Positions 47,615 through 59,664 are shown, numbered from the stretch's first letter. The stretch: 64,000 bases of DNA from Cocos nucifera (GCA_006176705.1 QRFJ01000755.1:930001-994000), one strand, 5' to 3'. Numbers and translations: made by a program. The notes: generated by a model from the letters alone, not told the origin.

Positions 47615-48104
47615 TTTTGATTGATATAGAAATTTATTTCTATGCTAACAACTTAGGTTTGAACCTATGAGGTCACACACATTAGAAATTTTGATCTAAT
47701 CAGATGGTTGATCGATGATTGAAAATTATTTTAAGATCAAATAATCAAAATGATTGATCTTTGACATAGTGCAAATATTGCAAGAAGATTGACTAGCAAT
47801 CAGATTGCTAATTGGCTCAATCTGATTGAGCATAAGGGTTGAGATCAAGTCCAATTGAATGCAATTCAATTAGGTTTGGTTTAGATTTAATTGGATCAAG
47901 TCTAATTAGTTTATGGGATAAGCCAATTACAAGGAAGAATAATTTTTTATCTAATTAGGACTTGAGAGCACCTAATTTTTAATTTGATTAGAATTTAAAT
48001 TAAAATTTAATTTAATTTAATCTAATTTAATTAGGCTCTTAGTTGGACTAAGATCATCCTTAATTGGTGTTAGAGGATTTTTATGCCTGCTGAAGACATG
48101 AGAA

Positions 48105-48700
48105 CATAGGCTGATTGAAGATCTTCAAAAGGCTGAGGCTAAGGTCCTATCTCAAGCCAAACTTGAGTTCATCAAGAGATAGAAGCTAAAGTCATAATGA
48201 GGGCTGATTGAAGATCTTCAGAAGACTAAGGTCGAGATCCTAAGTCGGGCCAAGCTTGATATCATCAAAGGAGGGAAGCTAGGGTCACAATATGGGCTGA
48301 TTGGAGGTCTTTAGAAGGCTGAGACCGAGGTTCTATCTTAGGCCAAACTTGAGTTCATCGAGAGATTGAAGATCTTCAGAAGGCTGAGGCCGAGGTCTTA
48401 TCTCAAGCCAAACTTGAGTTCATTAAGAGATGGAAGTCGATCGCAATGTAGGTTGATTGAAGGTCTTTGAAAGGCTAAGGTCGAGATTCTATCTCAGGTC
48501 TAACTTGAGTTCATCGAAAGATAGAAGCCAAAGTCATGATAAGAGCTGATTGAAGGTCTTCGAAAGGCTATGGTCGAGGTTCTAAGTCAGGCTGAGCTTG
48601 ATATCATCAAAGGAGGAAAGCTAGGGTCACAATATGGGCTGATTAAAAATCTTCAAAAGGCTGAGGCTGAGTTTCTATCTCAAACCGAGCTTGAAGTTAC
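48105..48700. repeat. ~95-bp tandem repeat in the solo LTR
   Basis: About six units starting GGCTGATTGAAGATCTTCA, followed by GAAGGCTGAGGCCGAGGT and a CAAACTTGAGTTCATC phrase; one unit is shortened near 48360. The palindrome TGAAGATCTTCA recurs in each unit. Confidence 0.8.
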
Positions 48701-48705
48701 CAAAA

Positions 48706-49075
48706 GAATGAACCCTCCAGGATGAACTCCCCCAGGATGAGCTCTCCTAGGATGAACTCCTCTAGGATGAACTCCTTCAGGACGAACTCCTCTAGGGTGA
48801 ACTCTCCCAAGATGAACTCTCCCAGGATGAGCTCCTTTAGGATGAACTCCTTCAGGATGAACTTCTCCAAGATGAGCTCCTTCAGGATGACCTCCACCAG
48901 AATGAACTACTCCAGGACGAACTCTCCTAGGATGAGCTACCCTAGGATGAGCTCCTCTAGGATGAAGTCCTCCAAGATGAACTCTCTTAAGATGAACTCC
49001 TCTAGGATAAACTCCTCTAGGATAAACTTCTGTAGGATAAACTCCTTCAGGATGAACTCCTTTAGATTGTCAACT
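48706..49075. repeat. 15-bp minisatellite in the solo LTR
   Basis: About 24 units of GATGAACTCCTCTAG-like sequence. The period is a multiple of three, so frames stay open on both strands (plus 48722-49114, minus 48697-48897 and 48937-49143) and give artificial repeat proteins. Confidence 0.85.
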
Positions 49076-49932
49076 TTCTTCCTACATGCCATGAGGGGAC
49101 AATACTTAACATGATTCTTGAGAATATTCTGGTGGGCAAACAAAATATCTCTGACAACTCACTGCTCTTCCATGACTAACAATCTACAACCCATCCTAAC
49201 AAACTCCAGACCCTTCCATAAAAGAGGAAAAAGAGAGACCCAAAGGAATGCAAGCTCTTCTCTCCAAAATTCTTATCTTCTTCTCTTTGTTGAATGAAAA
49301 ATTGATCTGAGCATCGAAGGGTTCCCGTCAGACCTAACTCCGGTCGAGGACTTCTCTTGCAGGTATGGTCACCTCCATCTCATCGCTACCGACTCGCCGT
49401 CATCGCGCAACTCCAGTGATCCAACCTCGAGATGGATTTTTATGTCAACAATTGGGTTGCACTAGTTTTGATTTGATTAGGTTTAAAATTTGATAAGACC
49501 AGTCAAAATATAAAAGTCACAGTTTGACTAGAACTCTCTCACTTGTGCCACCGCACCCTCCCATGCCCCTTCCTTGGGATTTGCATGAGATGCCTCATGC
49601 CCAGAGAGAGCCCATGCCACCCCATGCGCCCTCTATCTCTCTTAGATGGAAATTAGTTTTGGATCGAGTCAAAGCAAAGAAGTTGTTTTGATTTTAAACT
49701 CTATTTGATAGAGTTTGATAGAACTAAAACTCTATCCATACGTGGTGCCAATTAATCTTATTTCTTTCTGATTTTTTTAGTGGAGAATAAGAAAGAATTG
49801 TGCACCAAAACCTAGATGTCCATACCAAAAGAAAAGGAGGAGGCACCCAAAAGTTGGGCACCCCAATTCTTGTCTTATTTGGACATACCTTTCTAGGTGT
49901 TTGACCTAGATAAGGACTCCCATTTTTCTCTC

Positions 49933-49940
49933 TATTTAAG
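49933..49940 (+). promoter_or_regulatory. TATA-like box of C2 LTR
   Basis: TATTTAAG in CTCTCTATTTAAGGAGGG, upstream of a GAGAGAGAGAGGG leader-like stretch and about 700 bases before the LTR end. Confidence 0.5.
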
Positions 49941-50646
49941 GAGGGTTTGGAAATGATTTTTCTATAGTCAATACACCTGAGAGAGAGAGGGCTTGGGCGT
50001 GGGTTCCTTGGATGCAAGAAAGTCTTGGGAGTGAGCTTTTGTAAGGACACAAGTTTAAGTGTCTTGGTAAGAGAAAAGAAAGAGAGAAGAAGGGTCTTCT
50101 CTAGGGTTTTGTTCTTACATTTTCTTTCACAACTTTTTGAGAGAAAAAGATGAGAAAAAAGACCTCTTCCCAACCTCTTTTGATCCTTGGAAGGTCCAAG
50201 CTATTCGAAGGAGAAGGTTTGTGATTAACCATCGAAGAAAGATTAGCAACGTGCTAGTACATGGTGCTGATTTCTAGAGATTGGACTTCTGATCAATTCG
50301 AGGCTTCATATGAACTTTCTATAAAGGCTAGATATCTATATAGCTCCAAGCAAGAACCTCAGCCTCGAATCAACAAGCAGAGTTCTTGACCTATGAAAAG
50401 GTATTGAGATTCGATCTAAATAGTTATCTAGATTATATCTAGATTTGCTCGATGTTGATATGATCAACATCTTTGCTTTTATTTTATATTTAATTTTTAG
50501 ATTTATTACTTGCATGAATCATGTCATAAGATTTTAGATCTAAAAATTTCTTATATAATTTTATAGATTAATATGATTAATCTATTGCTTCCGTTGTTGT
50601 TATTTTGAAAAAATTTCAAAATAGATGCATGTAAATCCTAGTTTAT

Positions 50647-50659
50647 TAGTATCAGAGCC
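50647..50659 (+). other. Primer-binding site of C2
   Basis: TAGTATCAGAGCC, one mismatch from the plant initiator-Met-tRNA site TGGTATCAGAGCC, next to the LTR end. Confidence 0.7.
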
Positions 50660-52490
50660 TAGGTCTGCTTGACATGATTATTATGCATATTTTAGATTAT
50701 TTATTTAAAATAGATCTAAATTATAATTTATATTTAAATCTAAAATTAAATATTTAAATCCTATGGACTGATCTTGTAAGATTGTCCAGCTGTAAGGTTT
50801 AACCTTTACATTGAAAAGGTCATCCTAGTTCGTACTGATCTAAAAGTTAATCATAAATATATTAGATATGATCTAATTTAATTTATAATTTAATATATTT
50901 AAAATTATTTAAATCTAAAAATAAATTATTTAGATTGCATGGACTGATCTTGTAAGGTTATTCTATTGTAAAGTTTATCCCTTACAGTATAAAGGTTATC
51001 CTAGTATATGCAAATCTAAAAGCAATCATAAAATTATTAGATTTGATCTAAGTGATTTATAATTTATTTAAATTAAAATTATTTTAATTATCATAAATAT
51101 GTTTAGATTAGAACTAAAGTAGATTTATGATTTTGCTTATGATATGTGCATATTGATTATAAATCAAACATGCAACTGGATGATAGAACCAGGTTATAAA
51201 AATATTTTATAAATATAAAAATTATTTTTGAAATGCTAAACCCCAACCCTCAACCCAACACTTAATTAAGAATTAAGAGATTATTGTTTAGGATCTAGGA
51301 ATATGAATTAAAGATCCTAAGACAAAAATCATAACACTTGAGTTAATGGGTTAGAGTAAATTAGGTTCATTAATTAGATTAGACCTAAGGTTAGATTAAA
51401 GAATAAACATAATTAGAGAATTGACTAAATCTAATCAAATGTTGTCTTAGATTATGACTCTATAGATCAATTATAATAGTTATAGTTTTTCAAGTCCATG
51501 TCTTTAACAAGAACCAAATGGACTTGATTTTTGGCTAAGCAGTCTAGTCTGAACTGTTAGGTAGATCCAATTGAAACTAATTAATCAGTTAGTATTTAAG
51601 ATAAGTCTGATAGTTTATGACCAGTGGTCTTTAACTAGGAGCTACTCACACTGATTCGATCTTTGATGAGTTAATGGCATATCCCTCCCACCGATCTCAC
51701 TTACCTGGCCTTCTTGATGATATTATATTTTGATCAAATCACTTGATAATTTGAGTTGATCCATGTTAGCTAGGTAAATTAGTGTGATTGATTTAGGTGC
51801 CCCTAGATTGGCTTATCTCTGGTCTCCACTAATCTTACTTGGTGAAGTCAGTGGAAAGATCATGATCAGCTAGTTCATCTAACTCTCTTCTCTAAAATAA
51901 GTTAACCAAATTCTCTAAAATTATTAGATCCTTAAAATAAAATATTTATGGTGATAACTAGATCATAGCCTTTCATTAAGTTGAGTGATAATGAATCCAT
52001 TAGTTGGACAATCATTGGAGGCCCAAAGGCCTAGTGCTTATCGACTATTGGAATTATCATTCATAATATACTTTCTTGGTTGTGTCTTTCTAAATGGTAG
52101 TTAGGTTGACCAAGCAAAGTTGGGCTTAATCAATCATTGGTTAGATGGACCTAGTCATATTAATAGTTAGACCTAATCGAACCTTTTTAGTAGATGCCAA
52201 AGTCTACTGATTAGGATTCTGGGGCAAAATTAAATTACTAGAAGTTGTTTAGAGAAACAATTGGTTATGAACCTATCCATAAATGTGCATGAGTTGATCA
52301 GTCAAAGTCAGGCTTGTGTGCAGTTTATGTGGATTCTAGTATCTACTAAAAAATTAGGATAATTTTTCGAATTAGAGATAGAGGCTACCAATTTGAATAA
52401 AATAGTAGAAGAATCTTTTGATTAAAGTACAGATATTTAGATTTAATAAATTATTTACTAATTAGATTTTTATTTTTTTTTTGTGCAGTT
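50660..52490 (+). other. Untranslated leader of C2
   Basis: No gene. It contains a tandem duplication of ~177 bp (units starting TGGACTGATCTTGTAAG at about 50764 and 50941). The block with GAGTTAATGGCATATCCC is at about 51670, shared with the other two family leaders. Confidence 0.7.
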
Positions 52491-53436
52491 ATGGCCACTA
52501 TCCATCACTCCGATTATTATTGGATAATGACAAGTTGATGGAACCTAACTTTGATAGCTAGTACCATAAGTTAAAGATTATCTTGGAGCATGAATGGATC
52601 CTATATGTTTTAATAGATCCGGCATCTGAGGAGTTAGCTCCAAATGCACATGGTATGGTTAGAGATACTTATCAAAAGTGGCTCAATGACCGAACCATAG
52701 TGCATTGCATCATACTGGCAGCTATGAGCAATAAATTTAGTCATAGGTTTGAATCAGCTTAGCCAGAAGACATGCTTCAAATATTGAACGAGTCTTTTAG
52801 CACTCCCAACAACATTGAGAGGTACAAGACTAATTGTTCCATCTTTAATGCTCGGATGAGGGATGGCGCTTCAGTCACTGATCATGTATTATACATGATC
52901 AAGATGATTGAGCATTTGAGTAGGCTCATTTTTTCCTTACACGAGCAGCTAGGAAAAGATGCTATTCTGAACTCTCTGCCTAAGTCCTATCTCCCCTTCC
53001 TTACTTATTTTTGAATGACAAAGCCTGAAGTTAACTACCATGGGTTGCTGGGGTGACTTGAGAACTATAAGAAGGATCACCAACTCCATAAGGAGTCGAT
53101 CAATATAGTGGAAGGGTCTTCTTCTGATTCTTGACTTTTTAAGAAAGAAAAGAAGAAGAAGAAGAAGAAGAAGAAGAAGAAGAAGAAAAAAGTGCAAGTT
53201 CATACTAGGACATCAGTGCAGAGCTAGACCAGAAAATCCAAGCCTAATAAGAGTCAAGTGGAGTGGTTCTTCTACAAGAAGCGAGAGTATTGGAAGAGGA
53301 ACTGTCCTCAGTATATTGCCTTCCTAAATCTGAACAGGCCAAAAAAGAAGCAAACAGTTGCTAAGCAAAGTACTAATATGATAACTCCTTTCAATTTCTC
53401 AATTTATGATATTACTGACTGGGTATTGGATACTGG
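52491..53436 (+). pseudogene. gag: copia gag and protease start of C2, cut by C3
   Basis: The ATG at 52491 is at the expected place after the leader. After an early frame break the gag reads HKLKIILEHEWILYVLIDPA, TYQKWLNDRTIVHCIILAAM, MRDGASVTDHVLYMIKMIEH and DAILNSLPKSYLPFL, with stops. A lysine run encoded by an AAG microsatellite (about 53147-53190) precedes the knuckle, which is ruined: WFFYKKREYWKRNC keeps only the last of four ligands. The protease begins (DWVLDTG) and is cut at 53437 by the C3 LTR right at the catalytic DTG. Confidence 0.83.
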
Positions 53437-54384
53437 TGTTGGGAATAGTATCCCAAAGTCAATTATTAGTCTGTTGATGGTTGAGCTATTTTTATACTTG
53501 TATATGAATTATAAATAAATAAATTTTATTTTGATATTTTTTATCATAAATTCTTTCATCTTCTAATAAAATCTTATATTGTGGTGAAGTCCTTAGGACT
53601 ATTTAGAATCAGCAAAGAAGGATTTATCGTTTAATCCTTAAACCTGTTCGTGACCAAATGATACATTATTACTAAAGATGACAATATTTATTGAGTGTAG
53701 ATCGTTGTGTGCCATATGGGTTGGTTGTTCTCTTAACCAAGAAGTGTGGAGACACTAGTATAGCATGTAGGTGAGAGGTAGAGATACATCTGCACTGAAT
53801 GTGACCAACTTCAGAGCCTTTCTACTATCAAGATTTGCTTCAATGGAATATGGGTATAAATATTCCTCCAACCTGAGATCATCCTGATGACTTTCAAGCA
53901 ACTCACTGTGCTTTGGTGCTGAACTACCTGAATTTCTAATTCAGTGATGAAAGATTTATGGGCACAGTCAAGTACTTGAGGAGTCGCTGTGTGAATCAAG
54001 ATAGGATTGACCACTCTAGGTTCAGGATCTGCATTCAATTATATTTCAATTTAGCAAAGCCTTAGCTAGGGTAGTCTTAGTGAGGAGTCACAGGACTGAT
54101 AGCATTGAAATATGACATTAATGTATTTTTTAGGATTGGCCATTTAACTCTAAATCATCCTAAACACAGAAGTCAAAGGGATGAATTATGCAGTAACTAT
54201 ATTTGCATAGATTCTGAATGTTGTAATTGCAATAATTCTACCTATTCGAACATTGGGTACCACTGCTAGATGGTCACTTCAATTGATACAGGAATCACTT
54301 TCTATGCTACCAGCTTAGGTTCGAACCTATGGGATCACACACATTAGAGGTTCCTACTTGATCTGATGGCTAATGAAGAGTTCT

Positions 54385-54690
54385 ACTGGACTGGGACTCT
54401 ATGGTCAAGAGTCCATTGGACTGAAACTCTTCGATCGAGAGTCCTACTGCATTGAAACTGTGAGTCCTGCTTGTCTGAAAATCTATGATCGAGAGTCCTA
54501 TTAGTCTGAGACTCTGTGATCATGAGTTTCACTCATTTGGAACATTAGGATCAAGAGTCCCACTAGTTTGGGACTCTTCGATCAAGAGTTTCATATCGAT
54601 GGATCAAGAGTCCCACTAGTTTGAGACTCTTCGATCAAGAGTTTCATATCGATGGAACTCTATTGCCCAGATACTAACTGAATTTGGACT
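54385..54690 (+). repeat. ~31-bp minisatellite with hairpin core in C3 LTR
   Basis: Units such as ACTCTTCGATCAAGAGTTTC and AGAGTCCCACTAGTTTGGGA; AGAGTCCCA and TGGGACTCT flank a short spacer. One ~54-bp stretch is repeated almost exactly (from about 54548 and 54602), a recent slippage event. Confidence 0.75.
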
Positions 54691-55029
54691 TTGAGTTTAT
54701 CAAAGATTTAATTAGTATTTTGATTAGTAATTAACTTAATTTGATTGAGTAATTATTTTTGGATCAAGTCTAATTGAATTGGATTTAGTTGGATTTGATC
54801 CGATTAGGTTATGAGATGACCTAATTACCGAGGAAGTTTATTTTCTGATTTGATTAGGAGTTAGGCTTGATCAATTCTTAATTTAATTAAAATTTAGTTA
54901 AGTCTAATTAAGCATAAATAAGTTGAATTTATTTTGGTCTAATTGGACCGAGCTAAATTAGCTTGGAATAGATTTAATTGGACTAGATCAATTTGGACTA
55001 GTTTGCCTAGTTTCCTTCCTGCACCACAT

Positions 55030-55032
55030 CAC
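55030..55032 (+). repeat. Target-site duplication CAC (left)
   Basis: CAC directly before the CACTA terminus; the same three bases follow the other end at 60264-60266. Three-base duplications are the rule for the CACTA superfamily. Confidence 0.75.
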
Positions 55033-55074
55033 CACTACTGCAAAAAGAGTCTACGACAGTGCATACTATTATAG

Positions 55075-55380
55075 CGGAATTCAAAACCACTGTAATAAAA
55101 TCTATGGTAATAGTTACAAAGAACCACTGCTATAGGACCAACCTATAGCAGCGGTTATAAGAAACTGTTGTCATAGTCTGACCTATGGTAGTGGTTCTTT
55201 TTAACCGTTGCCATAGGTCCGATCTATGGCAGCAGTTCTTTGTAACCGCTGCCATAGGTCCGATCTATGGTAGCGGTTAGGACAACTGCTGTCATAGGTC
55301 GGACCTATAGTAGTGATTTCTTATAACCGCTGCTATACATTGATCTATGGCAGCGGTTATTTGTAACCGCTGCAATATAT
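55075..55380. repeat. Left subterminal repeat array of the CACTA element
   Basis: About ten copies of a TATGGCAGCGGTT-like word in alternating orientation, often paired head to head (AACCGCTGCCATAGGTCC, then GATCTATGGCAGC), so each pair can form a short hairpin. Confidence 0.85.
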
Positions 55381-56384
55381 TTTTTTCTTATTATTTTTTT
55401 AAATATTACATAATTTTAAAATTTAATGTCTATCTTTACCATTCATTATCTAAATAATTATCATTAGAGTATCATCGCAAAAGATAATCTCGATCTAATG
55501 GTCTTAGCTTCATCGATCAAAAAAATTTGATTTCAACGATCATGAATGACGATGCAATGATATGATAGATGGAAACATTCGATAGGTCTGAAAATCTACA
55601 ACTGTGATCTCGGTTATATTTGTAGTATACTATCAAAGTTTCACTTCAATCGGATATCATTATATTAGTCAATTTAGCATAGATTAATTTCGGCCATTAA
55701 ATGATAAATGAGTGATCAAAGAATCAGACGGTGTTCGATTATGAGATAATATTTTTATAAATGATCTTAGCTACTACTTTAATTATTTTTTATGATGGTG
55801 ATTATAAAATTCAACTCGTAAGACCAAGAACGATCTAAAACTATACATCGTCTGATAACCATTCTTAAACTCCGTTGGTTGTTATATGCATGTGCTCATG
55901 CTTTTGCAATATCTGCTTAACATGAATAGTTCATATAAAAATAATTTAAATTTTACTATCATCACTGTATAAAATGATTAAAATTATAACAAAGATCATT
56001 TAACAAAAAAATTATCTCATAATCGGACGTCGTTTAGCCCTTTGATTGCTTGTTTCTAATTTAACGGCCGAAATCATTCCATACTAAATTGACATGATAA
56101 TGATATCCGATTGAAGTAAAATATTGATAGTATGCTATAAATATTACTGAGATTATCATTATAGATTTTTAGATCGATCGAAGATCTTCATCTATCAGTC
56201 ATTGCATCGTCATTCGTGATTGTCAAAATCGAATTTTTTTTATCGATGAAGCTAGGGCCATCGGATCGAGGTGATTTTTTATGATGATACTTTAATGATA
56301 ATTATTTAGATAATGAATGGTGAAGATGGACATTAAATTTTAAAATTATATAATATTTAGAAAAAAAAATTTATTTTCAATCTA
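55381..56384. repeat. Large inverted repeat (hairpin) inside the CACTA element
   Basis: Left arm about 55381-55816, right arm about 55944-56384, loop about 127 bp. Shared words in inverse: ATTTTAAAATTTAATGTC, CATTCATTATCTAAATAATT, TAGCTTCATCGAT and TTATCTCATAATCG. The arms are imperfect but align along their whole length. Confidence 0.82.
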
Positions 56385-56520
56385 TGGCAGTGGTTACTAA
56401 AAATCGCTTTTATAAATCTATGGCAGCGATTATGAAACCGCTGTCGTAGATCTATTATAGCGGCTTTCAGTAACCGCTATCATAGATCTATAGCAGCAGA
56501 TCGAAAATCGCTACCATAGA
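56385..56520. repeat. Internal block of CACTA subterminal repeats
   Basis: Six or seven copies of the CTATGGCAGCGGTTAC-like word, directly beyond the right arm of the hairpin; they mirror the left subterminal array, which extends the palindrome. Confidence 0.8.
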
Positions 56521-56539
56521 TTAGGTTAAAAATCTTCAA

Positions 56540-57115
56540 TTTTTCTTCTCTTCCATGCGCGCGCTCTCTCTCCCCTCCTATCCATCGTTGGTGAGACTCC
56601 ACACATCCCACCACTGCCTGCCCCCCGCATCTCCAACCGCCCACCTCTTGCCCTCCTCGACCGCCACCCCACCCTCCCCACCCCTCCCCCCACCGTACCG
56701 TCGCGCCGACCGCCCACCCCTTGCCCTCCCCCATCCTCGACCACCGCCGCGCCCCTGCCCTTCCCATCCCCGACCACGGCCACCTGCCTCCCACCCTCCC
56801 CATCCCTGACCGCCCGTCGCCCGCCCTCCCCCATCCCCGACCGTGCCCGACCACCCATCCCTTGCCCTCCCCGACCCCCCCCCTCCCATCCCGACCGTGG
56901 CCGCCTGCCCCTCCCTCTCCATCCCAGACCGCCACCACCCTACTCTCCCCATCCCCGACCCGCCACCACCCCTGCTCTCCCATCCCCAGCCACCCACCCC
57001 CTACCCTCTCCATCCCTTGGCTTCTCATCACAGCACCCCTCCGGACCCCCTCTCCCTCTCTCTTTCCTTTTTCTCTTTCTCTCTTTTCTCTCTCTATCTC
57101 ACTATCTTGCTCTTG
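56540..57115. repeat. C-rich low-complexity tract inside the CACTA element
   Basis: Built on repeats of CCCTCCCCATCCCCGACCG, very GC-rich in an AT-rich region, ending in a CTCTTTTTCTCTTTCTCTC tract. Long open frames exist on both strands but are artefacts of composition. Confidence 0.75.
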
Positions 57116-57770
57116 TTTCATAGGTTACCTCTAACGTCGTCGTCTTCCTCTAGCACCATCACCAGTGACCCTTGGAGCTTTCGATGTGACCTCCTTTCTA
57201 TAGTTGTAGGAATATTTTTTATTTTAATTTTATAATATTATTTATTAATCACTAGACTAGATCTGTCAATGGATCGAGTTTGGATCAAAATTTGGATATT
57301 TAGATCTGAATTCAATTTTAATTATTGGTACCAGATCCAAATCCAAATACCCGATGGATCCATACTTAAAGTACCAGATCTGGACCCTAATAGATCCCAG
57401 ATATTCGGACCCCATTTTAGGACCCGAAACTTAGAAAGGGAGAGGGAGAGAGGGAGGGAGGGGGTCCAGCCTCACCACTATCGTCGGCAAGGGAGACTGA
57501 GAGAGAGAAAGAGGGAGGGCCATGTCGTGCCAGTAGGTCATGCCGTAGGCCATGCTGACTGCTAGGAGAACCCCCGACCACTAAGAGAATTCCTATCTTG
57601 TTGCTTTTATTTATTGCATTGCTTAGCGATAGACCCGTCAATTAATTAGTCTACATAATCTTTGGCATCCGTATATTTATATGTAATTATACAAATGGTA
57701 CCTAGGCAATATCTTTGATTATTGTTCAACATATTATATTGGTTAATGTTCATTAATGTTGTAGATCACG
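57116..57770. other. CACTA interior without recognised gene
   Basis: Includes a GATCC-rich stretch (57265-57415) and a GAGAGGGAGGGAGG tract near 57440-57510. No gene is supported. Confidence 0.4.
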
Positions 57771-59500
57771 ATGGCACTGAAATGCCATCTAGCTTTCACC
57801 CTTGCCTCTCGATGGGTTACGCAGAGTTCAGCATCTGAGGGGCAGTCGGAGCATACTCCATCCACCTTCGCATCGACTGCTTAGGAACCTCCACCATCGA
57901 CATCTACTCTACCGATGGCTCTACTCCACCGACATCTGAGCCTCCACCTTCACCCACATCTTCGACACATGCTACTCCACTGACATCTGAGTGTACATTT
58001 TTATTATATTATTTATTTATTTTTTATATAGTATTTACACACTTATATATTTGTATAATGTATTTTCATCGCAGGTGCATCATTCAGTAGGATATTTCAC
58101 AGTCCCATATGTATGGCGCATGTGTAGAACCACCAGCATTAGGTGATGGTACAGTATGATGCAGAGAAAAGGCCAGTAGGGGAGACCGCATGAGAGATGC
58201 ATTTCTTTTTTGGAGTGCTTGTGAGGCGGTTAGACATTATTCCTGTAGAGCCCAGAGACTGACGATTGATGGATGATACTATCAGAGATCGGGTGTGGGA
58301 GAAGATATGGATAAGTGCATCTTAATTATGTTTATGTATTTTACATGTTTATACTATGTTTAATTAGAATAATTTTGTAACTAACTTTTGATAACTTTGT
58401 GCAGAGGAGGTATGACTTTTCTAATCATGAGAGGGCTCGAGATGCCTGACTGAAGAACATCAGAGAGTTATACCAGGGCTACAAGGTCAAGCTCCACAGA
58501 GGATGGCTCAAGCACCGACGAGATACTCTAGAGGAGCTTGTTCCATAGATACAGGACTATCCTTCGAGTCAGTGAGAGAGGATGGTTACACATTGGAGGA
58601 GCCAGAAGTTTGAGGTAAAATTACTAACTTTTAATTTTTTTAATATGCTTAAAGTTATATTTAAATATTTTTTAAATATTTATTATTTATTTGAATACTT
58701 GTTAGACTACCTTCCATCAAAACTAAGAGGTAGCTCAGGAGTATACACACTCTTGACCGTGAGTCTATGGCCAATCGTGTGCATAGAGAGGTAATGAATT
58801 CTAAATCTTAGTAGATAAAATAAATTGATATTTTTTTCATATTTTTGATAAACTGGTCTATTGTTATAGATGATGAGAGATGGAGTGATGTCCAGCCATA
58901 GCGAGATCTTTCGATCCAACCGTATGGACAAGAAGAGCAGGCCGATGAATGCCATGATTGGAAGAATTTTTGTAAGTATTAAATATATTAGTATATATGA
59001 TTAGTATTATAGCATATATTATAAAATTTTATTTATATTTATAATTACAGGATCAGTTAGATATGCTCACGAGCAAGGGTCCAGATACCTCTAGCCCCCA
59101 TGACCATCTGTCTCAGGTCTTGAGGCCTGAGCACTCTGAAAGGATCCGATGCAGGTCTGGACATATGCCGATCAGCTGTTGATCTGAGGCAAGTATCTCT
59201 TCACAGGCTTTCGATGCCGTCAGTCAGGAGGAGCTTGAGGCAGCATTGGAATGGGCAAATCATGCTACAATGTGGGCAGATCGGGCTGAGGAGCACGTAT
59301 CTCATCTGGAAGGTATCGTGAGAGACATGGTATCGATGCTCAGTGCATGTTTTGGAGGTGCCTTCATGGATTTTGAGGATATGTTAGCGCATATTCTAGC
59401 TCCAGCTCTGACTCTGGCTCTAGCTCTAGCTCCACCTCCACCTTCAGCTCATGCTCCATCTCTCGGGGATGACGATGATGTAGATTTAGGAGACTTTTGA
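57771..59500 (+). pseudogene. Transposase_24-like gene of the CACTA element, broken
   Basis: Exon-like blocks separated by AT-rich intron-like stretches. A Ser/Thr/Pro-rich start near 57830; a block ending DDTIRDRVWEKIW (to about 58310); then RRYDFSNHERARDA, NIRELYQGYKVKLHRGWLKH and MVTHWRSQKFE (58405-58613), which fits the plant Ptta/En/Spm domain. A block DGVMSSHSEIFRSNRMDKKS follows near 58873. The last exon (about 59205-59500) has a coiled coil (EWANHATMWADRAEEHVSHL) and an acidic end (GDDDDVDLGDF). Several stops lie inside blocks. By analogy with the En/Spm DNA-binding protein it would bind the subterminal repeats; that is inference. Confidence 0.6.
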
Positions 59501-59664
59501 TGTATTTTTTTAAAATATTATAATAAATTTTATTCGATAATAAAATTTTAGCATTTTAGAAATATTTTTATATTTATAATATTTTTTTGTGTTATATATC
59601 TCTGCATTTGTTAGGTAAAATATATAAAAAATTAAAAATTTTATATTTTTTAATTATTCAAAAA

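Larger units (their letters stand above)
48068..49450 (+). mobile_element. Solo LTR, probably Tat-type, 1383 bp
   Basis: Starts TGTTAGAGGATTTTTATG, ends GGATTTTTATGTCAACA, with the 5-bp duplication ATTGG (48063-48067 and 49451-49455). The end carries AAGGGTTCCCGTCAGACC and GAGGACTTCTCTTGCAGG, resembling the R-U5 of the Tat LTRs in this window. No internal region. Two tandem arrays are inside. Confidence 0.82.
43899..50645 (+). repeat. 5' LTR of C2, interrupted by two solo LTRs
   Basis: Begins TATTGAGAAATGTGTTCC (TG changed to TA) and matches the start of the minus-strand LTR at 10869 and the LTR at 53437. It continues from 44737 to 47620 and from 48067 to 49456 when the two insertions are removed. 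The end GATGCATGTAAATCCTAG is set by the primer site that follows. Confidence 0.8.

Noticed and set aside
48697..49143. Open frames giving MNSPRMSS-type and EFILKE-type repeat proteins
   Set aside because: Products of the 15-bp minisatellite, open because the period is a multiple of three.
56480..57235. Several long open frames on both strands (Gly/Arg-rich on minus, Pro/Ser/His-rich on plus)
   Set aside because: They lie in a C-rich low-complexity tract inside a transposon. Openness on both strands follows from the composition, and no domain is visible.
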